A DNA stretch of 64,000 bases from Thermosipho sp. (in: thermotogales) (GCA_017656345.1 JACDNZ010000004.1:1-64000); one strand, 5' to 3'; positions 10,495 through 19,665 are shown, counted from the stretch's first letter. The notes: generated from the sequence alone by a model not told the origin. Numbers and translations are program-made.

Positions 10495-11334
10495 TTAACT
10501 CACATCCCGATGATCTACGGTTACCTTATAAACCTTAGAAAAACGATTTTTAAGTTCTTCAGCAAAAAATACCGAGCGATGTTGACCTCCAGTACAACCA
10601 ATACCTATATTTAACTCCATTCTCCCTTCACTTTCATACCGTTTGATAGAAAACTTTACCAATTTCTCCAGCAAATCCAAAAATTCTTTAACTCCTTCTG
10701 TATTATACATGAATTCCTTAACTTCTGGATCTTTACCAGTTTTTTCCTTCAAATTCCCAACATAAAATGGATTTGGAAAAAATCTTACATCAAAAACAAA
10801 ATCAACATCTAACGGAATACCATATTTAAATCCGAAACTAACCAATCTCAAACTAAATATATTTGAAGAATCCTCCAATATTGCTTTCAATTTTTCCCTT
10901 AATTGATGCGGATTTAGATTTGAAGTATCAATCACTATATCAGACTTTTCTAATACTTCAGATAAGTATTTCTTTTCTTTATCAATAGCCTTTTCTAATG
11001 ATAAATCCTCTTTTAAAAGCGGATGATTCCGCCTTGTTAGTGCAAATCTATTTATTAAAACCTCTTTTTTCGCTGTTAGAAAAATAACCTGTGTAACATT
11101 TAAATACTTTTGTTTTAGATTCTCAATTATTCTGCCAATTTTTTTCAATTCACCACTTCTTGCATCAATCACAAATGCTAGTTTTTCAATATTAATAGAC
11201 AAAACCGGCAATAATTTATCAATTAATGCCGGTGGAAAATTGTCTATGCAATAAAAACCTAAATCTTCCAATAATCCTAAAGCAGTAGACTTACCCGCTC
11301 CTGACATTCCAGTCAATATTATTAACTTTTTCAA
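10495..11334 (-). CDS. rapZ: RapZ/YvcJ nucleotide-binding protein
   Basis: 279 residues, near the usual 285. Walker A GMSGAGKST lies at the N-terminus. The family-typical C-terminal domain includes YESEGRMELNIGIGCTGGQH and HRD near the end. In E. coli RapZ senses glucosamine-6-phosphate and guides RNase E; in Firmicutes YvcJ partners YvcK. The start is TTG behind GGTGAT. It overlaps murI by 44 nt, which is long for this operon. Confidence 0.95.
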   Translation of the reverse strand: MKKLIILTGMSGAGKSTALGLLEDLGFYCIDNFPPALIDKLLPVLSINIEKLAFVIDARSGELKKIGRIIENLKQKYLNVTQVIFLTAKKEVLINRFALTRRNHPLLKEDLSLEKAIDKEKKYLSEVLEKSDIVIDTSNLNPHQLREKLKAILEDSSNIFSLRLVSFGFKYGIPLDVDFVFDVRFFPNPFYVGNLKEKTGKDPEVKEFMYNTEGVKEFLDLLEKLVKFSIKRYESEGRMELNIGIGCTGGQHRSVFFAEELKNRFSKVYKVTVDHRDVS

Positions 11335-12088
11335 CAGTTATCACCTTTAATTTCCTAGTTTCTAATTTATGAATTACATGTGGAACCCTAAAATTAATTC
11401 TCTTTAATTTCTTCTCAAACTCTTTTACATCTCCTGTAACGTAAAATTCCACAAACGGCTTTTTGGTTTTATTAACTGGTATTTCTTTTGAAAGTTCTTC
11501 AGCCGGATCTATTATTTTTACTCGAGGAAGTACCCTTGAAATTATTCCCTTTAAAAACGGAAAATGAGTACATCCAAGAATTAATTCATCAATATTGGTT
11601 TTTCTAAACGAATTAAGATAAAAATTAGCGATTGCTTCCACCATTCTTCCATAAAAAATGCCTTCTTCAACCAATGAAACAAATAATTGTGCTGCCTTTT
11701 GTTGAACATTTTTACCCAATAATTCTAATTGTTTCTTGTATGTTTCATTTTTAATTGTAATATTTGTACCAATTACTCCTACGTTTTTACTTTTACTAGC
11801 ATTTACTCCTGCTCTGACTATACTGTGATATTTTATATCAAATTTTATTCCTCTCTCTAAGATAATCGAATCCGTAGTATTACATGCAGCAAATATTTCT
11901 TCAACATTTTTTCTTTCAAAAAAATCAATAAATTGAAAAACAAAAGTCTCCAGTGTTTCTGGAGTTTTTATCCCATAAGGTGCACGTTCAGTATCAGCAA
12001 TGTAAATATAATGGGCACCATTTAAATATGTAAGCTTTTTTAAAACAGATACTCCACCTATTCCAGAATCAAATAGTCCTATCTTCAA
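11291..12088 (-). CDS. murI: Glutamate racemase
   Basis: 265 residues from the chosen start. It makes D-glutamate for peptidoglycan. Family marks are IGLFDSGIGGVSVLKKL, the first catalytic cysteine in AACNTTDS, and the second in ILGCTHFPFLKG. The usual CNTAS is CNTTDS here, a small departure near the first cysteine. I place the start at a TTG giving (M)KIGLFDSG, because GGAGG lies eight bases upstream; an in-frame TTG 15 bases earlier overlaps that SD and is unlikely. Confidence 0.93.
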   Translation of the reverse strand: MKIGLFDSGIGGVSVLKKLTYLNGAHYIYIADTERAPYGIKTPETLETFVFQFIDFFERKNVEEIFAACNTTDSIILERGIKFDIKYHSIVRAGVNASKSKNVGVIGTNITIKNETYKKQLELLGKNVQQKAAQLFVSLVEEGIFYGRMVEAIANFYLNSFRKTNIDELILGCTHFPFLKGIISRVLPRVKIIDPAEELSKEIPVNKTKKPFVEFYVTGDVKEFEKKLKRINFRVPHVIHKLETRKLKVITVEKVNNIDWNVRSG

Positions 12089-12335
12089 TAACGTTTCCTC
12101 CAAAAGTATAATTTTTTAACTTTTCTAGGAGTTTTTCAATAACCAGCTTATTACTATATTCTTCTTCCAAAACTTCACAAATAATAGCCAGAAATCTTTC
12201 ATCAATTGATGAAAGATAACTATATTTATTATTTAATTGTATTATCCTTTTCTCTATATAATCTAAAACATCACTATTACTATCGCTCTCAACAACAAAT
12301 TTTCTTAACCCTAAATTAAATATTCTCTTCGCCAT
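12069..12335 (-). CDS. Small protein with ZapA-like layout
   Basis: 88 residues, unrecognised with certainty. It begins with a short strand region (RKFVVESDSNSDVLDYIEKRI), followed by helices that fit the size and pattern of ZapA-like division proteins: a small N-terminal head, then a long helix (SSIDERFLAIICEVLEEEY). It overlaps murI by 20 nt and the upstream coiled-coil gene by 20 nt, and has almost no SD of its own, so translation is probably coupled. Placement next to a coiled-coil protein and murI suits a cell-wall or division role, but this is inference. Confidence 0.55.
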   Translation of the reverse strand: MAKRIFNLGLRKFVVESDSNSDVLDYIEKRIIQLNNKYSYLSSIDERFLAIICEVLEEEYSNKLVIEKLLEKLKNYTFGGNVIEDRTI

Positions 12336-12570
12336 TTATCTCAGATACTGTTCCCAAAAGATTTTTTACTCTACCTAATAAATTCTCAATTGTACCTTCA
12401 TTTTGTTTTAGCAATTCTTCTAGGTCTCTTTTTTGTTGCTCTAGCTGATTTGCCCTTTCGATTGTAGCATTCAATTCTTTCCAAAGTTCTTTATTCTCTT
12501 TTTTTAATTCCTCATACTTTCTTAATAAATCCTCAATAACACTTTCTAACTCTCTTATTTTCTCATTCAT
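12316..12570 (-). CDS. Small coiled-coil protein
   Basis: 84 residues, nearly all one charged coiled coil (residues 2-70, Glu/Lys/Leu heptads such as LLRKYEELKKENKELWKEL). No catalytic motif is present. The start is the ATG preceded by GGAGGGGGATAAC; an in-frame ATG 15 bases upstream would consume that SD and overlap the preceding gene. ZapB and SlyX proteins share this build, but the sequence alone does not decide between them. It may pair with the ZapA-like product next door. Confidence 0.6.
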   Translation of the reverse strand: MNEKIRELESVIEDLLRKYEELKKENKELWKELNATIERANQLEQQKRDLEELLKQNEGTIENLLGRVKNLLGTVSEINGEENI

Positions 12571-12571
12571 G

Positions 12572-13186
12572 TTATCCCCCTCCATTTATAATAAAGTTAG
12601 TTAACTTTTCAATAAAACTAACAAAAGGACTCATTACTAAAGGTAATATCCACACCAATAACAAACCTAACAAGAAAAGTATACCATAAATTTCGTATTT
12701 CAAATACCAATCAATATATTCTTCAGGTAATAGCGCTGCCAATAATTTTGAACCATCCAGAGGTGGAATCGGAAATAAAGAAAATATCGCGAAAGTTAAG
12801 CTCCATTTTGTAGCCTTATAAAAAATTTGAAACAAATAATAGTTACTCAAATTCTTTGTAATTATACCATAAATTACAAAAAATATTATACCAAAAATTG
12901 GCCCAATTATTGAAACAATTAACAAAGTTTTTCTTGATTTTTTTGATTTCATTGGAATTATCGGAATAGGTCTAGACCACCCAAAATCAAATAATATAAA
13001 GGCAATCGTTCCTATGGGATCAAGATGAACAAATGGATTCAAAGACAATCTACCAAGCTTTTTAGGAGTTAAATCACCAGATTTCGTAATGATGTAAGCT
13101 TTAATATATTCTCGTGGAAAAACAACAAGGATAACAGCTAAAAAACCCGTAATAACATTACTCAAAAATTCTTTCAATGTCTGCAA
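12572..13186 (-). CDS. Site-2-protease-like membrane protein with degenerate active site
   Basis: About 204 residues and five to six membrane helices, in the pattern of the compact M50 zinc proteases (YwhC type): first helix, then DLTPKKLGRLSLNP, HLDPIGTI and SRPIPI, and a late motif FPIPPLDGSKLLAALLP whose Asp is normally a zinc ligand. The first motif, normally HExxH, reads REYIK: Glu is kept but both histidines are gone (codons CGA and AAA). It is therefore probably not a zinc protease in the usual sense. The start is TTG eight bases after GAGGG; an in-frame GTG at 13195 is also possible. Confidence 0.8.
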   Translation of the reverse strand: MQTLKEFLSNVITGFLAVILVVFPREYIKAYIITKSGDLTPKKLGRLSLNPFVHLDPIGTIAFILFDFGWSRPIPIIPMKSKKSRKTLLIVSIIGPIFGIIFFVIYGIITKNLSNYYLFQIFYKATKWSLTFAIFSLFPIPPLDGSKLLAALLPEEYIDWYLKYEIYGILFLLGLLLVWILPLVMSPFVSFIEKLTNFIINGGG

Positions 13187-14537
13187 CAGCCCCACCCTCT
13201 TTTATCTTACGAGCAATACTTTTTAAATATTGTATCACATCCGAGTTCATACCATATTTCCACCAAAACGGAAGAACAGTATTATTCAATAACACAGGAT
13301 CTTCCATCCCAGTTAATTTTCCCTGATTTATCAAATCAATCCAATCATCTGTTCCAATGATTGGGGTAAATTCGTTAATAGAAAAATCTATTCCCTCATT
13401 TTTACAGATTTTCATTGCTTCAACTACATCCTTTACTTTCTGCCCAGGTATGTTAACCATAATATACGCCGAAACTTCTTTTTCAGTGAAACCAAATTTT
13501 CTAAAAATTCTTGCAGCATTTATTAAATCTCTATCTATTACTTTCCCACCAGTTTTTAATTGCAACTCCCCAGTTGTTTCATATCCCAATTTAATAGTTT
13601 TAAAATTAGCCTCTTTCATTAATTCTACTGTTTCTTCATTGACTAACTTTGCATGAATGCCATTTGGTAAATGAAAATTTAACTTCAAATTTCTACTAAT
13701 TATCTCTTTTAAAATTAAATTAAAATGATTTTTCGAATTAACCAGTATAGCATCATCAAAAAAAACTATGTCTTTAACCTGAAACATCTCAGCAAATTTT
13801 TCAATTGAATCTACCACTTTTTTTACTGTTCTAAATCGCATGCCATTCCACATTCTGTGGGCAATACAATAAGTACACTTATAGGGGCATCCAATAGTAG
13901 TTGTAAAAACCAGATATCCAACTTTACTATCTTTACTATATAAATCATATGCTGGGTCCAATTCTTCAAACCAATCAATATTTTCACACTTGAAATTTTT
14001 ATTCAATAGTTGTTCTAATATTCTTGGTAATCTATTTAAATCATTTCCAGAAAAAATAACTGCTTTTGCTTTTTTTGCATGTGATGGTAAATTTCTAACG
14101 TAAAAACCTCCAAAAATTATCGGTACTTTTTTTTCATAATAGTTGTTCAAAAATTCAATAGTTTTCCAATATCCTGGATACCAATACGTTAGAGTTGATG
14201 TCACAAGTATAATATCTACTTCACCAATTTTAGCTAATTTATCCAAAAAATATTTATCAGGAGCTCCATATCTTTTATAAATTCTTGGCATAAATGATAG
14301 AACATCTGGCTTGTTTATTTCTAAATGTGGGAATTTTCCGGTTCTATAAAATTTATCTTTTGGGACATTAACATATTTTTTCAGTTGAGGATCATGACGA
14401 TTCAAAAGATCAATTAGATGTACTTCAAAGCCCATTCTCTTTAAATACGCACCTACATACAAAAGCCCCAATGGCTTTAACCAAAAATCATACGCAGCAA
14501 AATCAGTAATCCACGGATTAACTAATAGAGCTTTCAT
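13158..14537 (-). CDS. B12-binding-like/radical SAM protein
   Basis: 459 residues from the chosen ATG. The N-terminal 150 resemble the cobalamin-binding Rossmann domain found before many radical SAM cores (KALLVNPWITDFAAYD, KPLGLLYVGAYLKRMGFEV), but the DxHxxG cobalamin motif is not seen. The core has the cluster motif CPYKCTYC followed by AHRMWNGMRFR. The reaction is unknown; relatives include methyltransferases and methylthiotransferases. The start was moved to MKALLVNPW because AGGGGGA lies about 11 bases upstream; it then overlaps coaX by 20 nt and the protease-like gene by about 30. Confidence 0.82.
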   Translation of the reverse strand: MKALLVNPWITDFAAYDFWLKPLGLLYVGAYLKRMGFEVHLIDLLNRHDPQLKKYVNVPKDKFYRTGKFPHLEINKPDVLSFMPRIYKRYGAPDKYFLDKLAKIGEVDIILVTSTLTYWYPGYWKTIEFLNNYYEKKVPIIFGGFYVRNLPSHAKKAKAVIFSGNDLNRLPRILEQLLNKNFKCENIDWFEELDPAYDLYSKDSKVGYLVFTTTIGCPYKCTYCIAHRMWNGMRFRTVKKVVDSIEKFAEMFQVKDIVFFDDAILVNSKNHFNLILKEIISRNLKLNFHLPNGIHAKLVNEETVELMKEANFKTIKLGYETTGELQLKTGGKVIDRDLINAARIFRKFGFTEKEVSAYIMVNIPGQKVKDVVEAMKICKNEGIDFSINEFTPIIGTDDWIDLINQGKLTGMEDPVLLNNTVLPFWWKYGMNSDVIQYLKSIARKIKEGGAVADIERIFE

Positions 14538-15270
14538 AAAAATAATAAATCCCCCTAAGTCCAAGATCATGATCAATTATTAAATTTTTAACTATACCTT
14601 GTTGTTCTATTAACCTTACTTGTCCTCCTGTAAAGATCAAAGGTGCATCATTCAAATCATATTCTTGTTTGATTTGCTCAACAGTAAATTTAATTCCACC
14701 TAAAATGGTATTGATTGTTCCAATCCTAATATTACTTTCTGTATCTTTTCCAACATAACTATTATAGGGTTTGATTTCAACCATTGGTAGTTTTGCAGTC
14801 CCTTTAAATAAAGCATTTATCATCATCGAAAATCCAGGAATTATAACTCCGCCTTCATATACTCCATTTCTCAAAACCTCAATAGTTATTGCCGTACCAA
14901 AATCGACTATTATAGCATTTTCCCCATAATCAAAAAAGGCTGCTATCACATCTGCAACCCTGTCAGCCCCTATTTCATCTGGAAATTTTACGTTCCACTT
15001 TACTTTATCAAATCCTCTTGCGCTCACAAAAACCGCTTCACTACCAAAATATTTTTCAGAAAAAAAATTAAAAATGTGATTAATATTTGGAACAACAGAA
15101 GAAACTATAACTTTTTCAATAGAAAGTTCAAACAAATTCTTTAAAAATACATATAACTCATCCTCAGTTTGAATTGACTTCGTTGAAATTCTTTTTTTAT
15201 CAAACTGTTTACCATCACATGTCACAGCAACTGTTGTATGAGTATTTCCAACATCAAATAAAAGATACAA
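14518..15270 (-). CDS. coaX: Type III pantothenate kinase
   Basis: 250 residues. It phosphorylates pantothenate in the first step of CoA synthesis. ASKHA-fold marks are FDVGNTHTTVAV at the start (phosphate 1), GADRVADVIAAF and DFGTAITIEV (phosphate 2). Type III enzymes are feedback-insensitive to CoA. The start is TTG, chosen because GAGGTGG ends five bases upstream and overlaps the stop of the HD gene; an in-frame GTG nine bases earlier lies inside that SD. Confidence 0.95.
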   Translation of the reverse strand: MYLLFDVGNTHTTVAVTCDGKQFDKKRISTKSIQTEDELYVFLKNLFELSIEKVIVSSVVPNINHIFNFFSEKYFGSEAVFVSARGFDKVKWNVKFPDEIGADRVADVIAAFFDYGENAIIVDFGTAITIEVLRNGVYEGGVIIPGFSMMINALFKGTAKLPMVEIKPYNSYVGKDTESNIRIGTINTILGGIKFTVEQIKQEYDLNDAPLIFTGGQVRLIEQQGIVKNLIIDHDLGLRGIYYFYESSIS

Positions 15271-15272
15271 AT

Positions 15273-16781
15273 TTACCACCTCGTTGTCAACGAAGTTTGA
15301 ACTTTTGGTAATATGTTATATTTATTAAGTAATTCTCGAATATCTTCTGTAACATACACTCTAACTATTTGTATTAAGTTATTACTCATAAGATTATAAG
15401 CTGGATATTGTTTCACATATTCGTCGAAAGCTAAAACTCTATCTTCCCAATTATCATAAATGAAAATATTGCTCTTTAAAAATTCTTCCGGATGAACCAG
15501 AGTAAGTTTATACGGTGTGTCTACCTTAAAAACCTCATCAAAATTTGACAGTATAATTGAAAGTTTCTCTCTGTCCTCATCGGTGCTTGTCTCTAGCGCT
15601 TTTTCGAGTTTTAGTCTAATTTTCTGTAATATATCCATAGCAAAACCTTGACTAGCAACTGATGGATCTATTCCTTCAACCGAAAATGGTGTTTCTAAAA
15701 TGGATTTCCATAAATTCCTGTTTTTCAATCTTTCAATTATTTCATAAGCCATAACTATATCCAACTCCACAGGTTGAAGATCTATCTTATAATTCAAAAT
15801 TGCCTCTTTTGTCTCATCAAAAGATTCTATTGTATATTCATTTACTATTCGATTGAACATAATTTCAACTTCACTAATAATCCTCTGATCAGTAAGTTCC
15901 ATAAAGGTTTCGAGATTCTCCACTCTTTCTTTTAATTTTAAAGGTTTGTAGACTAAATCCAGTAGCTCCTGAATCATTAAATCGGCTGCTCTCGATGTTT
16001 TGTGAAAGTATACATTTTTGTACATCATAAACCTTCCAAATAAAATTGTGTAGATTTCATCTATCACCTTAATACTATACGCTAAATAATCCTTACCGTC
16101 TTTTGAAACAATTAACGAATTTCTTATCAATCTATCCAATGAACCTGTCCCAAAACCTCTAGTACCTGCATAATATGAATCTCTTAAAACAAAATCCATC
16201 CTATCTGCACCAAGTGGTCCTTGAATAATTGCAAAATCTATAGTTCCTTCATTTTCACCATTGAAGACTTCTATTACTCTTTTCATTATTTCCCTTAAAT
16301 CTGAAACAATATCATCAGAAAATTCGCCAAGAACAATTTCTATATCTTCACAAACTGCCTTTTTTAAACTGGTAGGAGCTCTTTTATATACTTCAAACAT
16401 CTTTACGGGTAAATACTCCAAAAGAATTTTTTCCCTATATTCATCATGCCCATCTTCAAGTCCCATCCTTTTATACACAACTTCATCAAATTGATGACTA
16501 AAAGGTCCATGACCAATATCATGTAAAAGTCCAGCTAATCTCAATATCCTAATTCTTTCAGGTGAATCAAACAAATGTTCAGCATACATTCCTGCAATGT
16601 GCATTACTCCTAAAGAATGTGCAAACCTAGTATGAGTAGCTCCAGGATAAACGTACTCTGCACCAACCAGTTGAGATAAATATCTCAATCTTTGCATTGC
16701 TTTCGTATCAGAAGCAATAATTTCTAGTGGATACATAAAAATTTCTGAATGAACGGGATCACGAGAAACCTTATAATACAT
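15273..16781 (-). CDS. HD-superfamily phosphohydrolase (dNTPase/YwfO-like)
   Basis: 502 residues. The HD metal site is intact: THTRFAHSLG (first His), LLHDIGHGPFSH (His-Asp) and ADRMDFVLRDSYY (late Asp). The N-terminal SRDPVHSEIFMYPLE and RLRYLSQLVGAEYVYPGATH are typical of the YwfO/SamHD1-like group that hydrolyses nucleotides or dNTPs. The C-terminal 200 residues are helical and less conserved. The substrate is not decided by sequence. It runs between udk and coaX in the operon. Confidence 0.88.
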   Translation of the reverse strand: MYYKVSRDPVHSEIFMYPLEIIASDTKAMQRLRYLSQLVGAEYVYPGATHTRFAHSLGVMHIAGMYAEHLFDSPERIRILRLAGLLHDIGHGPFSHQFDEVVYKRMGLEDGHDEYREKILLEYLPVKMFEVYKRAPTSLKKAVCEDIEIVLGEFSDDIVSDLREIMKRVIEVFNGENEGTIDFAIIQGPLGADRMDFVLRDSYYAGTRGFGTGSLDRLIRNSLIVSKDGKDYLAYSIKVIDEIYTILFGRFMMYKNVYFHKTSRAADLMIQELLDLVYKPLKLKERVENLETFMELTDQRIISEVEIMFNRIVNEYTIESFDETKEAILNYKIDLQPVELDIVMAYEIIERLKNRNLWKSILETPFSVEGIDPSVASQGFAMDILQKIRLKLEKALETSTDEDREKLSIILSNFDEVFKVDTPYKLTLVHPEEFLKSNIFIYDNWEDRVLAFDEYVKQYPAYNLMSNNLIQIVRVYVTEDIRELLNKYNILPKVQTSLTTRW

Positions 16782-16794
16782 AATTCCACTCCCT

Positions 16795-17409
16795 TTAATT
16801 TTTGGCCATTTTCTTAAAAATAAATTCTACAACAACATTAATTGCCTTTTCGTTAAAACCTCCTCGAGGAATAATTAAATCTGCATATTTTTTTGTTGGT
16901 TCCACATATGCATCGTGCATTGGTTTGACCAAATTTAAATACTGTTCAATAACCCCGTCAATTGTCCTTCCTCGCTCCTTTATATCTCTGTCCAACCTTC
17001 TGATAAACCTTACATCATTCTCAGCATCAACAAAAATTGATAAATCATAAAACTTTCTCAAATCCTCATAATACAAAGCAAAAATTCCCTCAACAATAAT
17101 AACTGGTTTCGATTCTAATTTAATAAAAGTCCCAGTTCTTGTATATTGACTAAAATCGTACTCAGGTAATTCTATACTTTTTCCTTTTATTAGATCTTCT
17201 AAATGCTTTATCATTAAGGTATGTTCAATCATATCAGGATGATCATAATTATATTTTTTTCTTTCTTCAAAAGGAATATGACTCATATCTCTATAATAAT
17301 TATCCATAGGCAAAATTACACAGTTTTCTTTACCAATTATTTCGTTAATCTTATTAGCTACTGTAGTTTTTCCTGAACCAGTACCTCCGCCAATTCCGAT
17401 TACAAACAT
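16795..17409 (-). CDS. udk: Uridine kinase
   Basis: 204 residues, the normal size. It phosphorylates uridine and cytidine in pyrimidine salvage. The P-loop is GGGTGSGKTT, followed by LPMDNYYRDMSHIPFEER and YNYDHPDMIEHTLM (nucleoside site), then IIVEGIFALYYEDLR. All are family signatures. SD AAGGGA precedes the ATG. Confidence 0.96.
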   Translation of the reverse strand: MFVIGIGGGTGSGKTTVANKINEIIGKENCVILPMDNYYRDMSHIPFEERKKYNYDHPDMIEHTLMIKHLEDLIKGKSIELPEYDFSQYTRTGTFIKLESKPVIIVEGIFALYYEDLRKFYDLSIFVDAENDVRFIRRLDRDIKERGRTIDGVIEQYLNLVKPMHDAYVEPTKKYADLIIPRGGFNEKAINVVVEFIFKKMAKN

Positions 17410-17411
17410 AT

Positions 17412-17978
17412 TTATCCCTTCCTTTTCAAAACTAATTTTCCTCTTCGTTCATAAAAAAATTTATCTAAAATTAAGTGTAAAATATAACCTGTTGTAGATA
17501 TTATACCAAGAAATACCGCATTTTTCATAATAGAAAACATATACCAATAATACCCAGAAACCATTAATCCAAAAATAAAAGCCATCCAAACACTATGTAG
17601 CGGTCCTCTATGCTTAGGTATAATTACATCAACCAATTTACTTGTTAAAATTCCAACAAATAGTGAAAAAGCAAATTTTAACGAATACCACGAAGGAATT
17701 AAATAATTAAATTTCAAAAGTTTAATAATAATTTCTTTTGTAAATTCAACATAAGTAACAATGATATTTACGAAAATTATGAAAATTCTTCTTAAATAGG
17801 AATGAGAATGATCAATATCAGGTAAATCACTAGAAACCAAAAACAATAAAAAGCCAATACCTATTATTTCATTGCTTGGCTTGGGATACTGAAATATAAT
17901 TGATAAGAACTCATGGCCAAACAGCAGAAATGGATAAACTACTATTGCAATTTTTATATGTGAATTAAAATTGGGCAT
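17412..17978 (-). CDS. YdjM-like (DUF457) membrane metal-dependent hydrolase family protein
   Basis: 188 residues with about four membrane segments. The family's histidine/aspartate clusters are present: SSDLPDIDHSHS, KHRGPLHSVWMAF and GYILHLILDKF. Members are integral membrane proteins annotated as putative metal-dependent hydrolases, with no settled reaction. It overlaps the polyprenyl synthase start by one base, so coexpression with lipid-chain synthesis is firm while functional linkage is only suggested. Confidence 0.8.
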   Translation of the reverse strand: MPNFNSHIKIAIVVYPFLLFGHEFLSIIFQYPKPSNEIIGIGFLLFLVSSDLPDIDHSHSYLRRIFIIFVNIIVTYVEFTKEIIIKLLKFNYLIPSWYSLKFAFSLFVGILTSKLVDVIIPKHRGPLHSVWMAFIFGLMVSGYYWYMFSIMKNAVFLGIISTTGYILHLILDKFFYERRGKLVLKRKG

Positions 17979-19006
17979 TAAATTTTCCTCAGTTCTTCTA
18001 TAAGTCCTTTTAAAACTCTCTTATATTGATTACTTATCGATAATCTTTCCAAATTTGTTAAAGATTCTTCAAAATATGCATTCATCAAATTTCTGGCTTT
18101 TTCAATTGAACCCCTACTTTTTATACTTCTTAACAGAAAATCCAGATCTGATTCATTTTTTTCCTTCTTTGATAAAACTTTAAAAAAACTTTCGTCAAAA
18201 TCTCCCAGTTCTATTAAAGTCGTAAATTTTCCCTCCAGTAAATCAGTTGTATTAGGCTTACCAGAATTTTTATCAAAAGTGCTAATTATATCATCTCTTA
18301 TCTGGAAAGCAATTCCCGCAGGAACAATTGCTTCACGAATAATCTCCTCTTCCTCAGAATTGGAAAAATCCGTCAGTATATAACCAAGATAGAATGGAAA
18401 ATAAAATGTGTAATAAGAAGTTTTTAACTTTGAAATTTCAAAAGATACATTCTTCCTTATTTTCCCTTTTCTTAATGAATACAATGTATCTAAAATTTGA
18501 CCATACGCCGTATTAATATAACATTTTGAAAAAACACTTAAAAAATATCGAAAATTTGGAATTTGTAATTTTGAAAGAGTTTCAAGCACAAAAAATGCCA
18601 TTAAATCACCTAAAACAACTGCCAAATCTTCACCAACTCTATCATTATTTACCAAGTCTTTGTATTTTTCTTTTAACAAAACATGTAAAGCAGGGGCACC
18701 TCTTCTAATAGTTGCTCTATCCATAATATCATCATGGATCAATAAAAAAGAATGCATAATTTCTATAGTTGCAGCAATGTAATACAAGTCTTCCTTTGAA
18801 ATGGTTTCATCCTTTTTGTATGCTTCATAACCTAATAAAAACAATAATGGCCTTATCCTTTTTCCAGGCCTCAGTGTAAAACACTTTATTTCTTCAATTA
18901 ATTCCTCAATTTCCTCAAATTGTGTATTCTTTTTCTCATCGAAAATTTTTTCAATATATCTTTCAATATATTTAAGATGTAAATTCTTAAAATCTAAAAA
19001 ATTCAT
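17978..19006 (-). CDS. Trans-polyprenyl diphosphate synthase
   Basis: 342 residues. It extends allylic diphosphates with isopentenyl diphosphate. The first aspartate-rich motif DDIMD lies in FLLIHDDIMDRATIRRG; the second is DDIIS in QIRDDIISTFD, where the last Asp is replaced by Ser. R-R of the pyrophosphate site sits in RPGKRIRPLLF. The chain length (geranylgeranyl or longer) cannot be set by eye; small residues before the first motif would favour long products. The product probably feeds undecaprenyl, quinone-like or lipid pathways. Confidence 0.9.
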   Translation of the reverse strand: MNFLDFKNLHLKYIERYIEKIFDEKKNTQFEEIEELIEEIKCFTLRPGKRIRPLLFLLGYEAYKKDETISKEDLYYIAATIEIMHSFLLIHDDIMDRATIRRGAPALHVLLKEKYKDLVNNDRVGEDLAVVLGDLMAFFVLETLSKLQIPNFRYFLSVFSKCYINTAYGQILDTLYSLRKGKIRKNVSFEISKLKTSYYTFYFPFYLGYILTDFSNSEEEEIIREAIVPAGIAFQIRDDIISTFDKNSGKPNTTDLLEGKFTTLIELGDFDESFFKVLSKKEKNESDLDFLLRSIKSRGSIEKARNLMNAYFEESLTNLERLSISNQYKRVLKGLIEELRKI

Positions 19007-19010
19007 TAAA

Positions 19011-19622
19011 TCACCCTAAATATTTATTAATTTCATTTCCAACAAGATTCATTAATATTTCATGATACATTGAATTTTTCATTACAAGTTGGGAGAGAGC
19101 TTTTTTAATAATTTCCAGATCTTCTCCTTTGAATTCATTACTATCAATTGCTTGAACCAAATCCTTTATTATCTCAGGCCTGTCGATATATGAAAGTGCC
19201 ATAGCTGCCTGTGCACCAAATTTTTTTCTCTCAGTGTCTTCAAGCAAAAAATATCTCAAAATATCATAGACTTTATCTCCCTCACCAAGTTTGGCCAGTG
19301 CTTCATAAATGACTAACTCAGCTTCTTCCCAACTGTACAATGATAAAATGTTATATAAAGATTTGACAATACTTCTTTCACCAAAATCTGCAAGCAAATC
19401 TACAATATAAAGCAAAGTGATATCGTTCTTTTCTCTTTCCCTTACTCTTCTGTCAAATTCTTTTTTCAAAGCTATTCTTGCATTATCACCTAATTTAAAA
19501 AGCGCCTCTGCTGCAATCTCACGTACCTCAGGATCTTCATCACTTAGCAATTTTATCAATTCAGGAATAGCTTCAGAACCTTTTTCCTCAACAATTCTGC
19601 TAATTAATTCACTTCTTTCCAT
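19011..19622 (-). CDS. HEAT-repeat protein
   Basis: 203 residues, first gene of the long minus-strand operon. At least three alpha-helical HEAT/PBS-like repeats are visible, the clearest being IPELIKLLSDEDPEVREIAA EALFKLG near residues 18-45 and another around 130-165 (FGAQAAMALSYIDRPEII). Such proteins are scaffolds for protein-protein contact; no enzymatic motif is present. SD GGAGG precedes the ATG. The partner is unknown. Confidence 0.78.
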   Translation of the reverse strand: MERSELISRIVEEKGSEAIPELIKLLSDEDPEVREIAAEALFKLGDNARIALKKEFDRRVREREKNDITLLYIVDLLADFGERSIVKSLYNILSLYSWEEAELVIYEALAKLGEGDKVYDILRYFLLEDTERKKFGAQAAMALSYIDRPEIIKDLVQAIDSNEFKGEDLEIIKKALSQLVMKNSMYHEILMNLVGNEINKYLG

Positions 19623-19654
19623 AAAAAAACCTCCTAAATTCTTTATCCATAAGT

Positions 19655-19665
19655 ATTATAACACA
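19655..19665 (-). promoter_or_regulatory. Promoter of the long housekeeping operon
   Basis: On the minus strand TG-T-TATAAT forms an extended -10 (TATAAT at 19660-19655). A -35 is poorly defined. The start point would lie near 19648, about 26 bases before the HEAT start codon. No other strong promoter was noticed until the terminator at 4478. Confidence 0.55.

Noticed and set aside
10015-10614. Open frame of 199 codons opposite yvcK and rapZ
   Set aside because: Antisense to two well-conserved genes, no family resemblance and no ribosome site.
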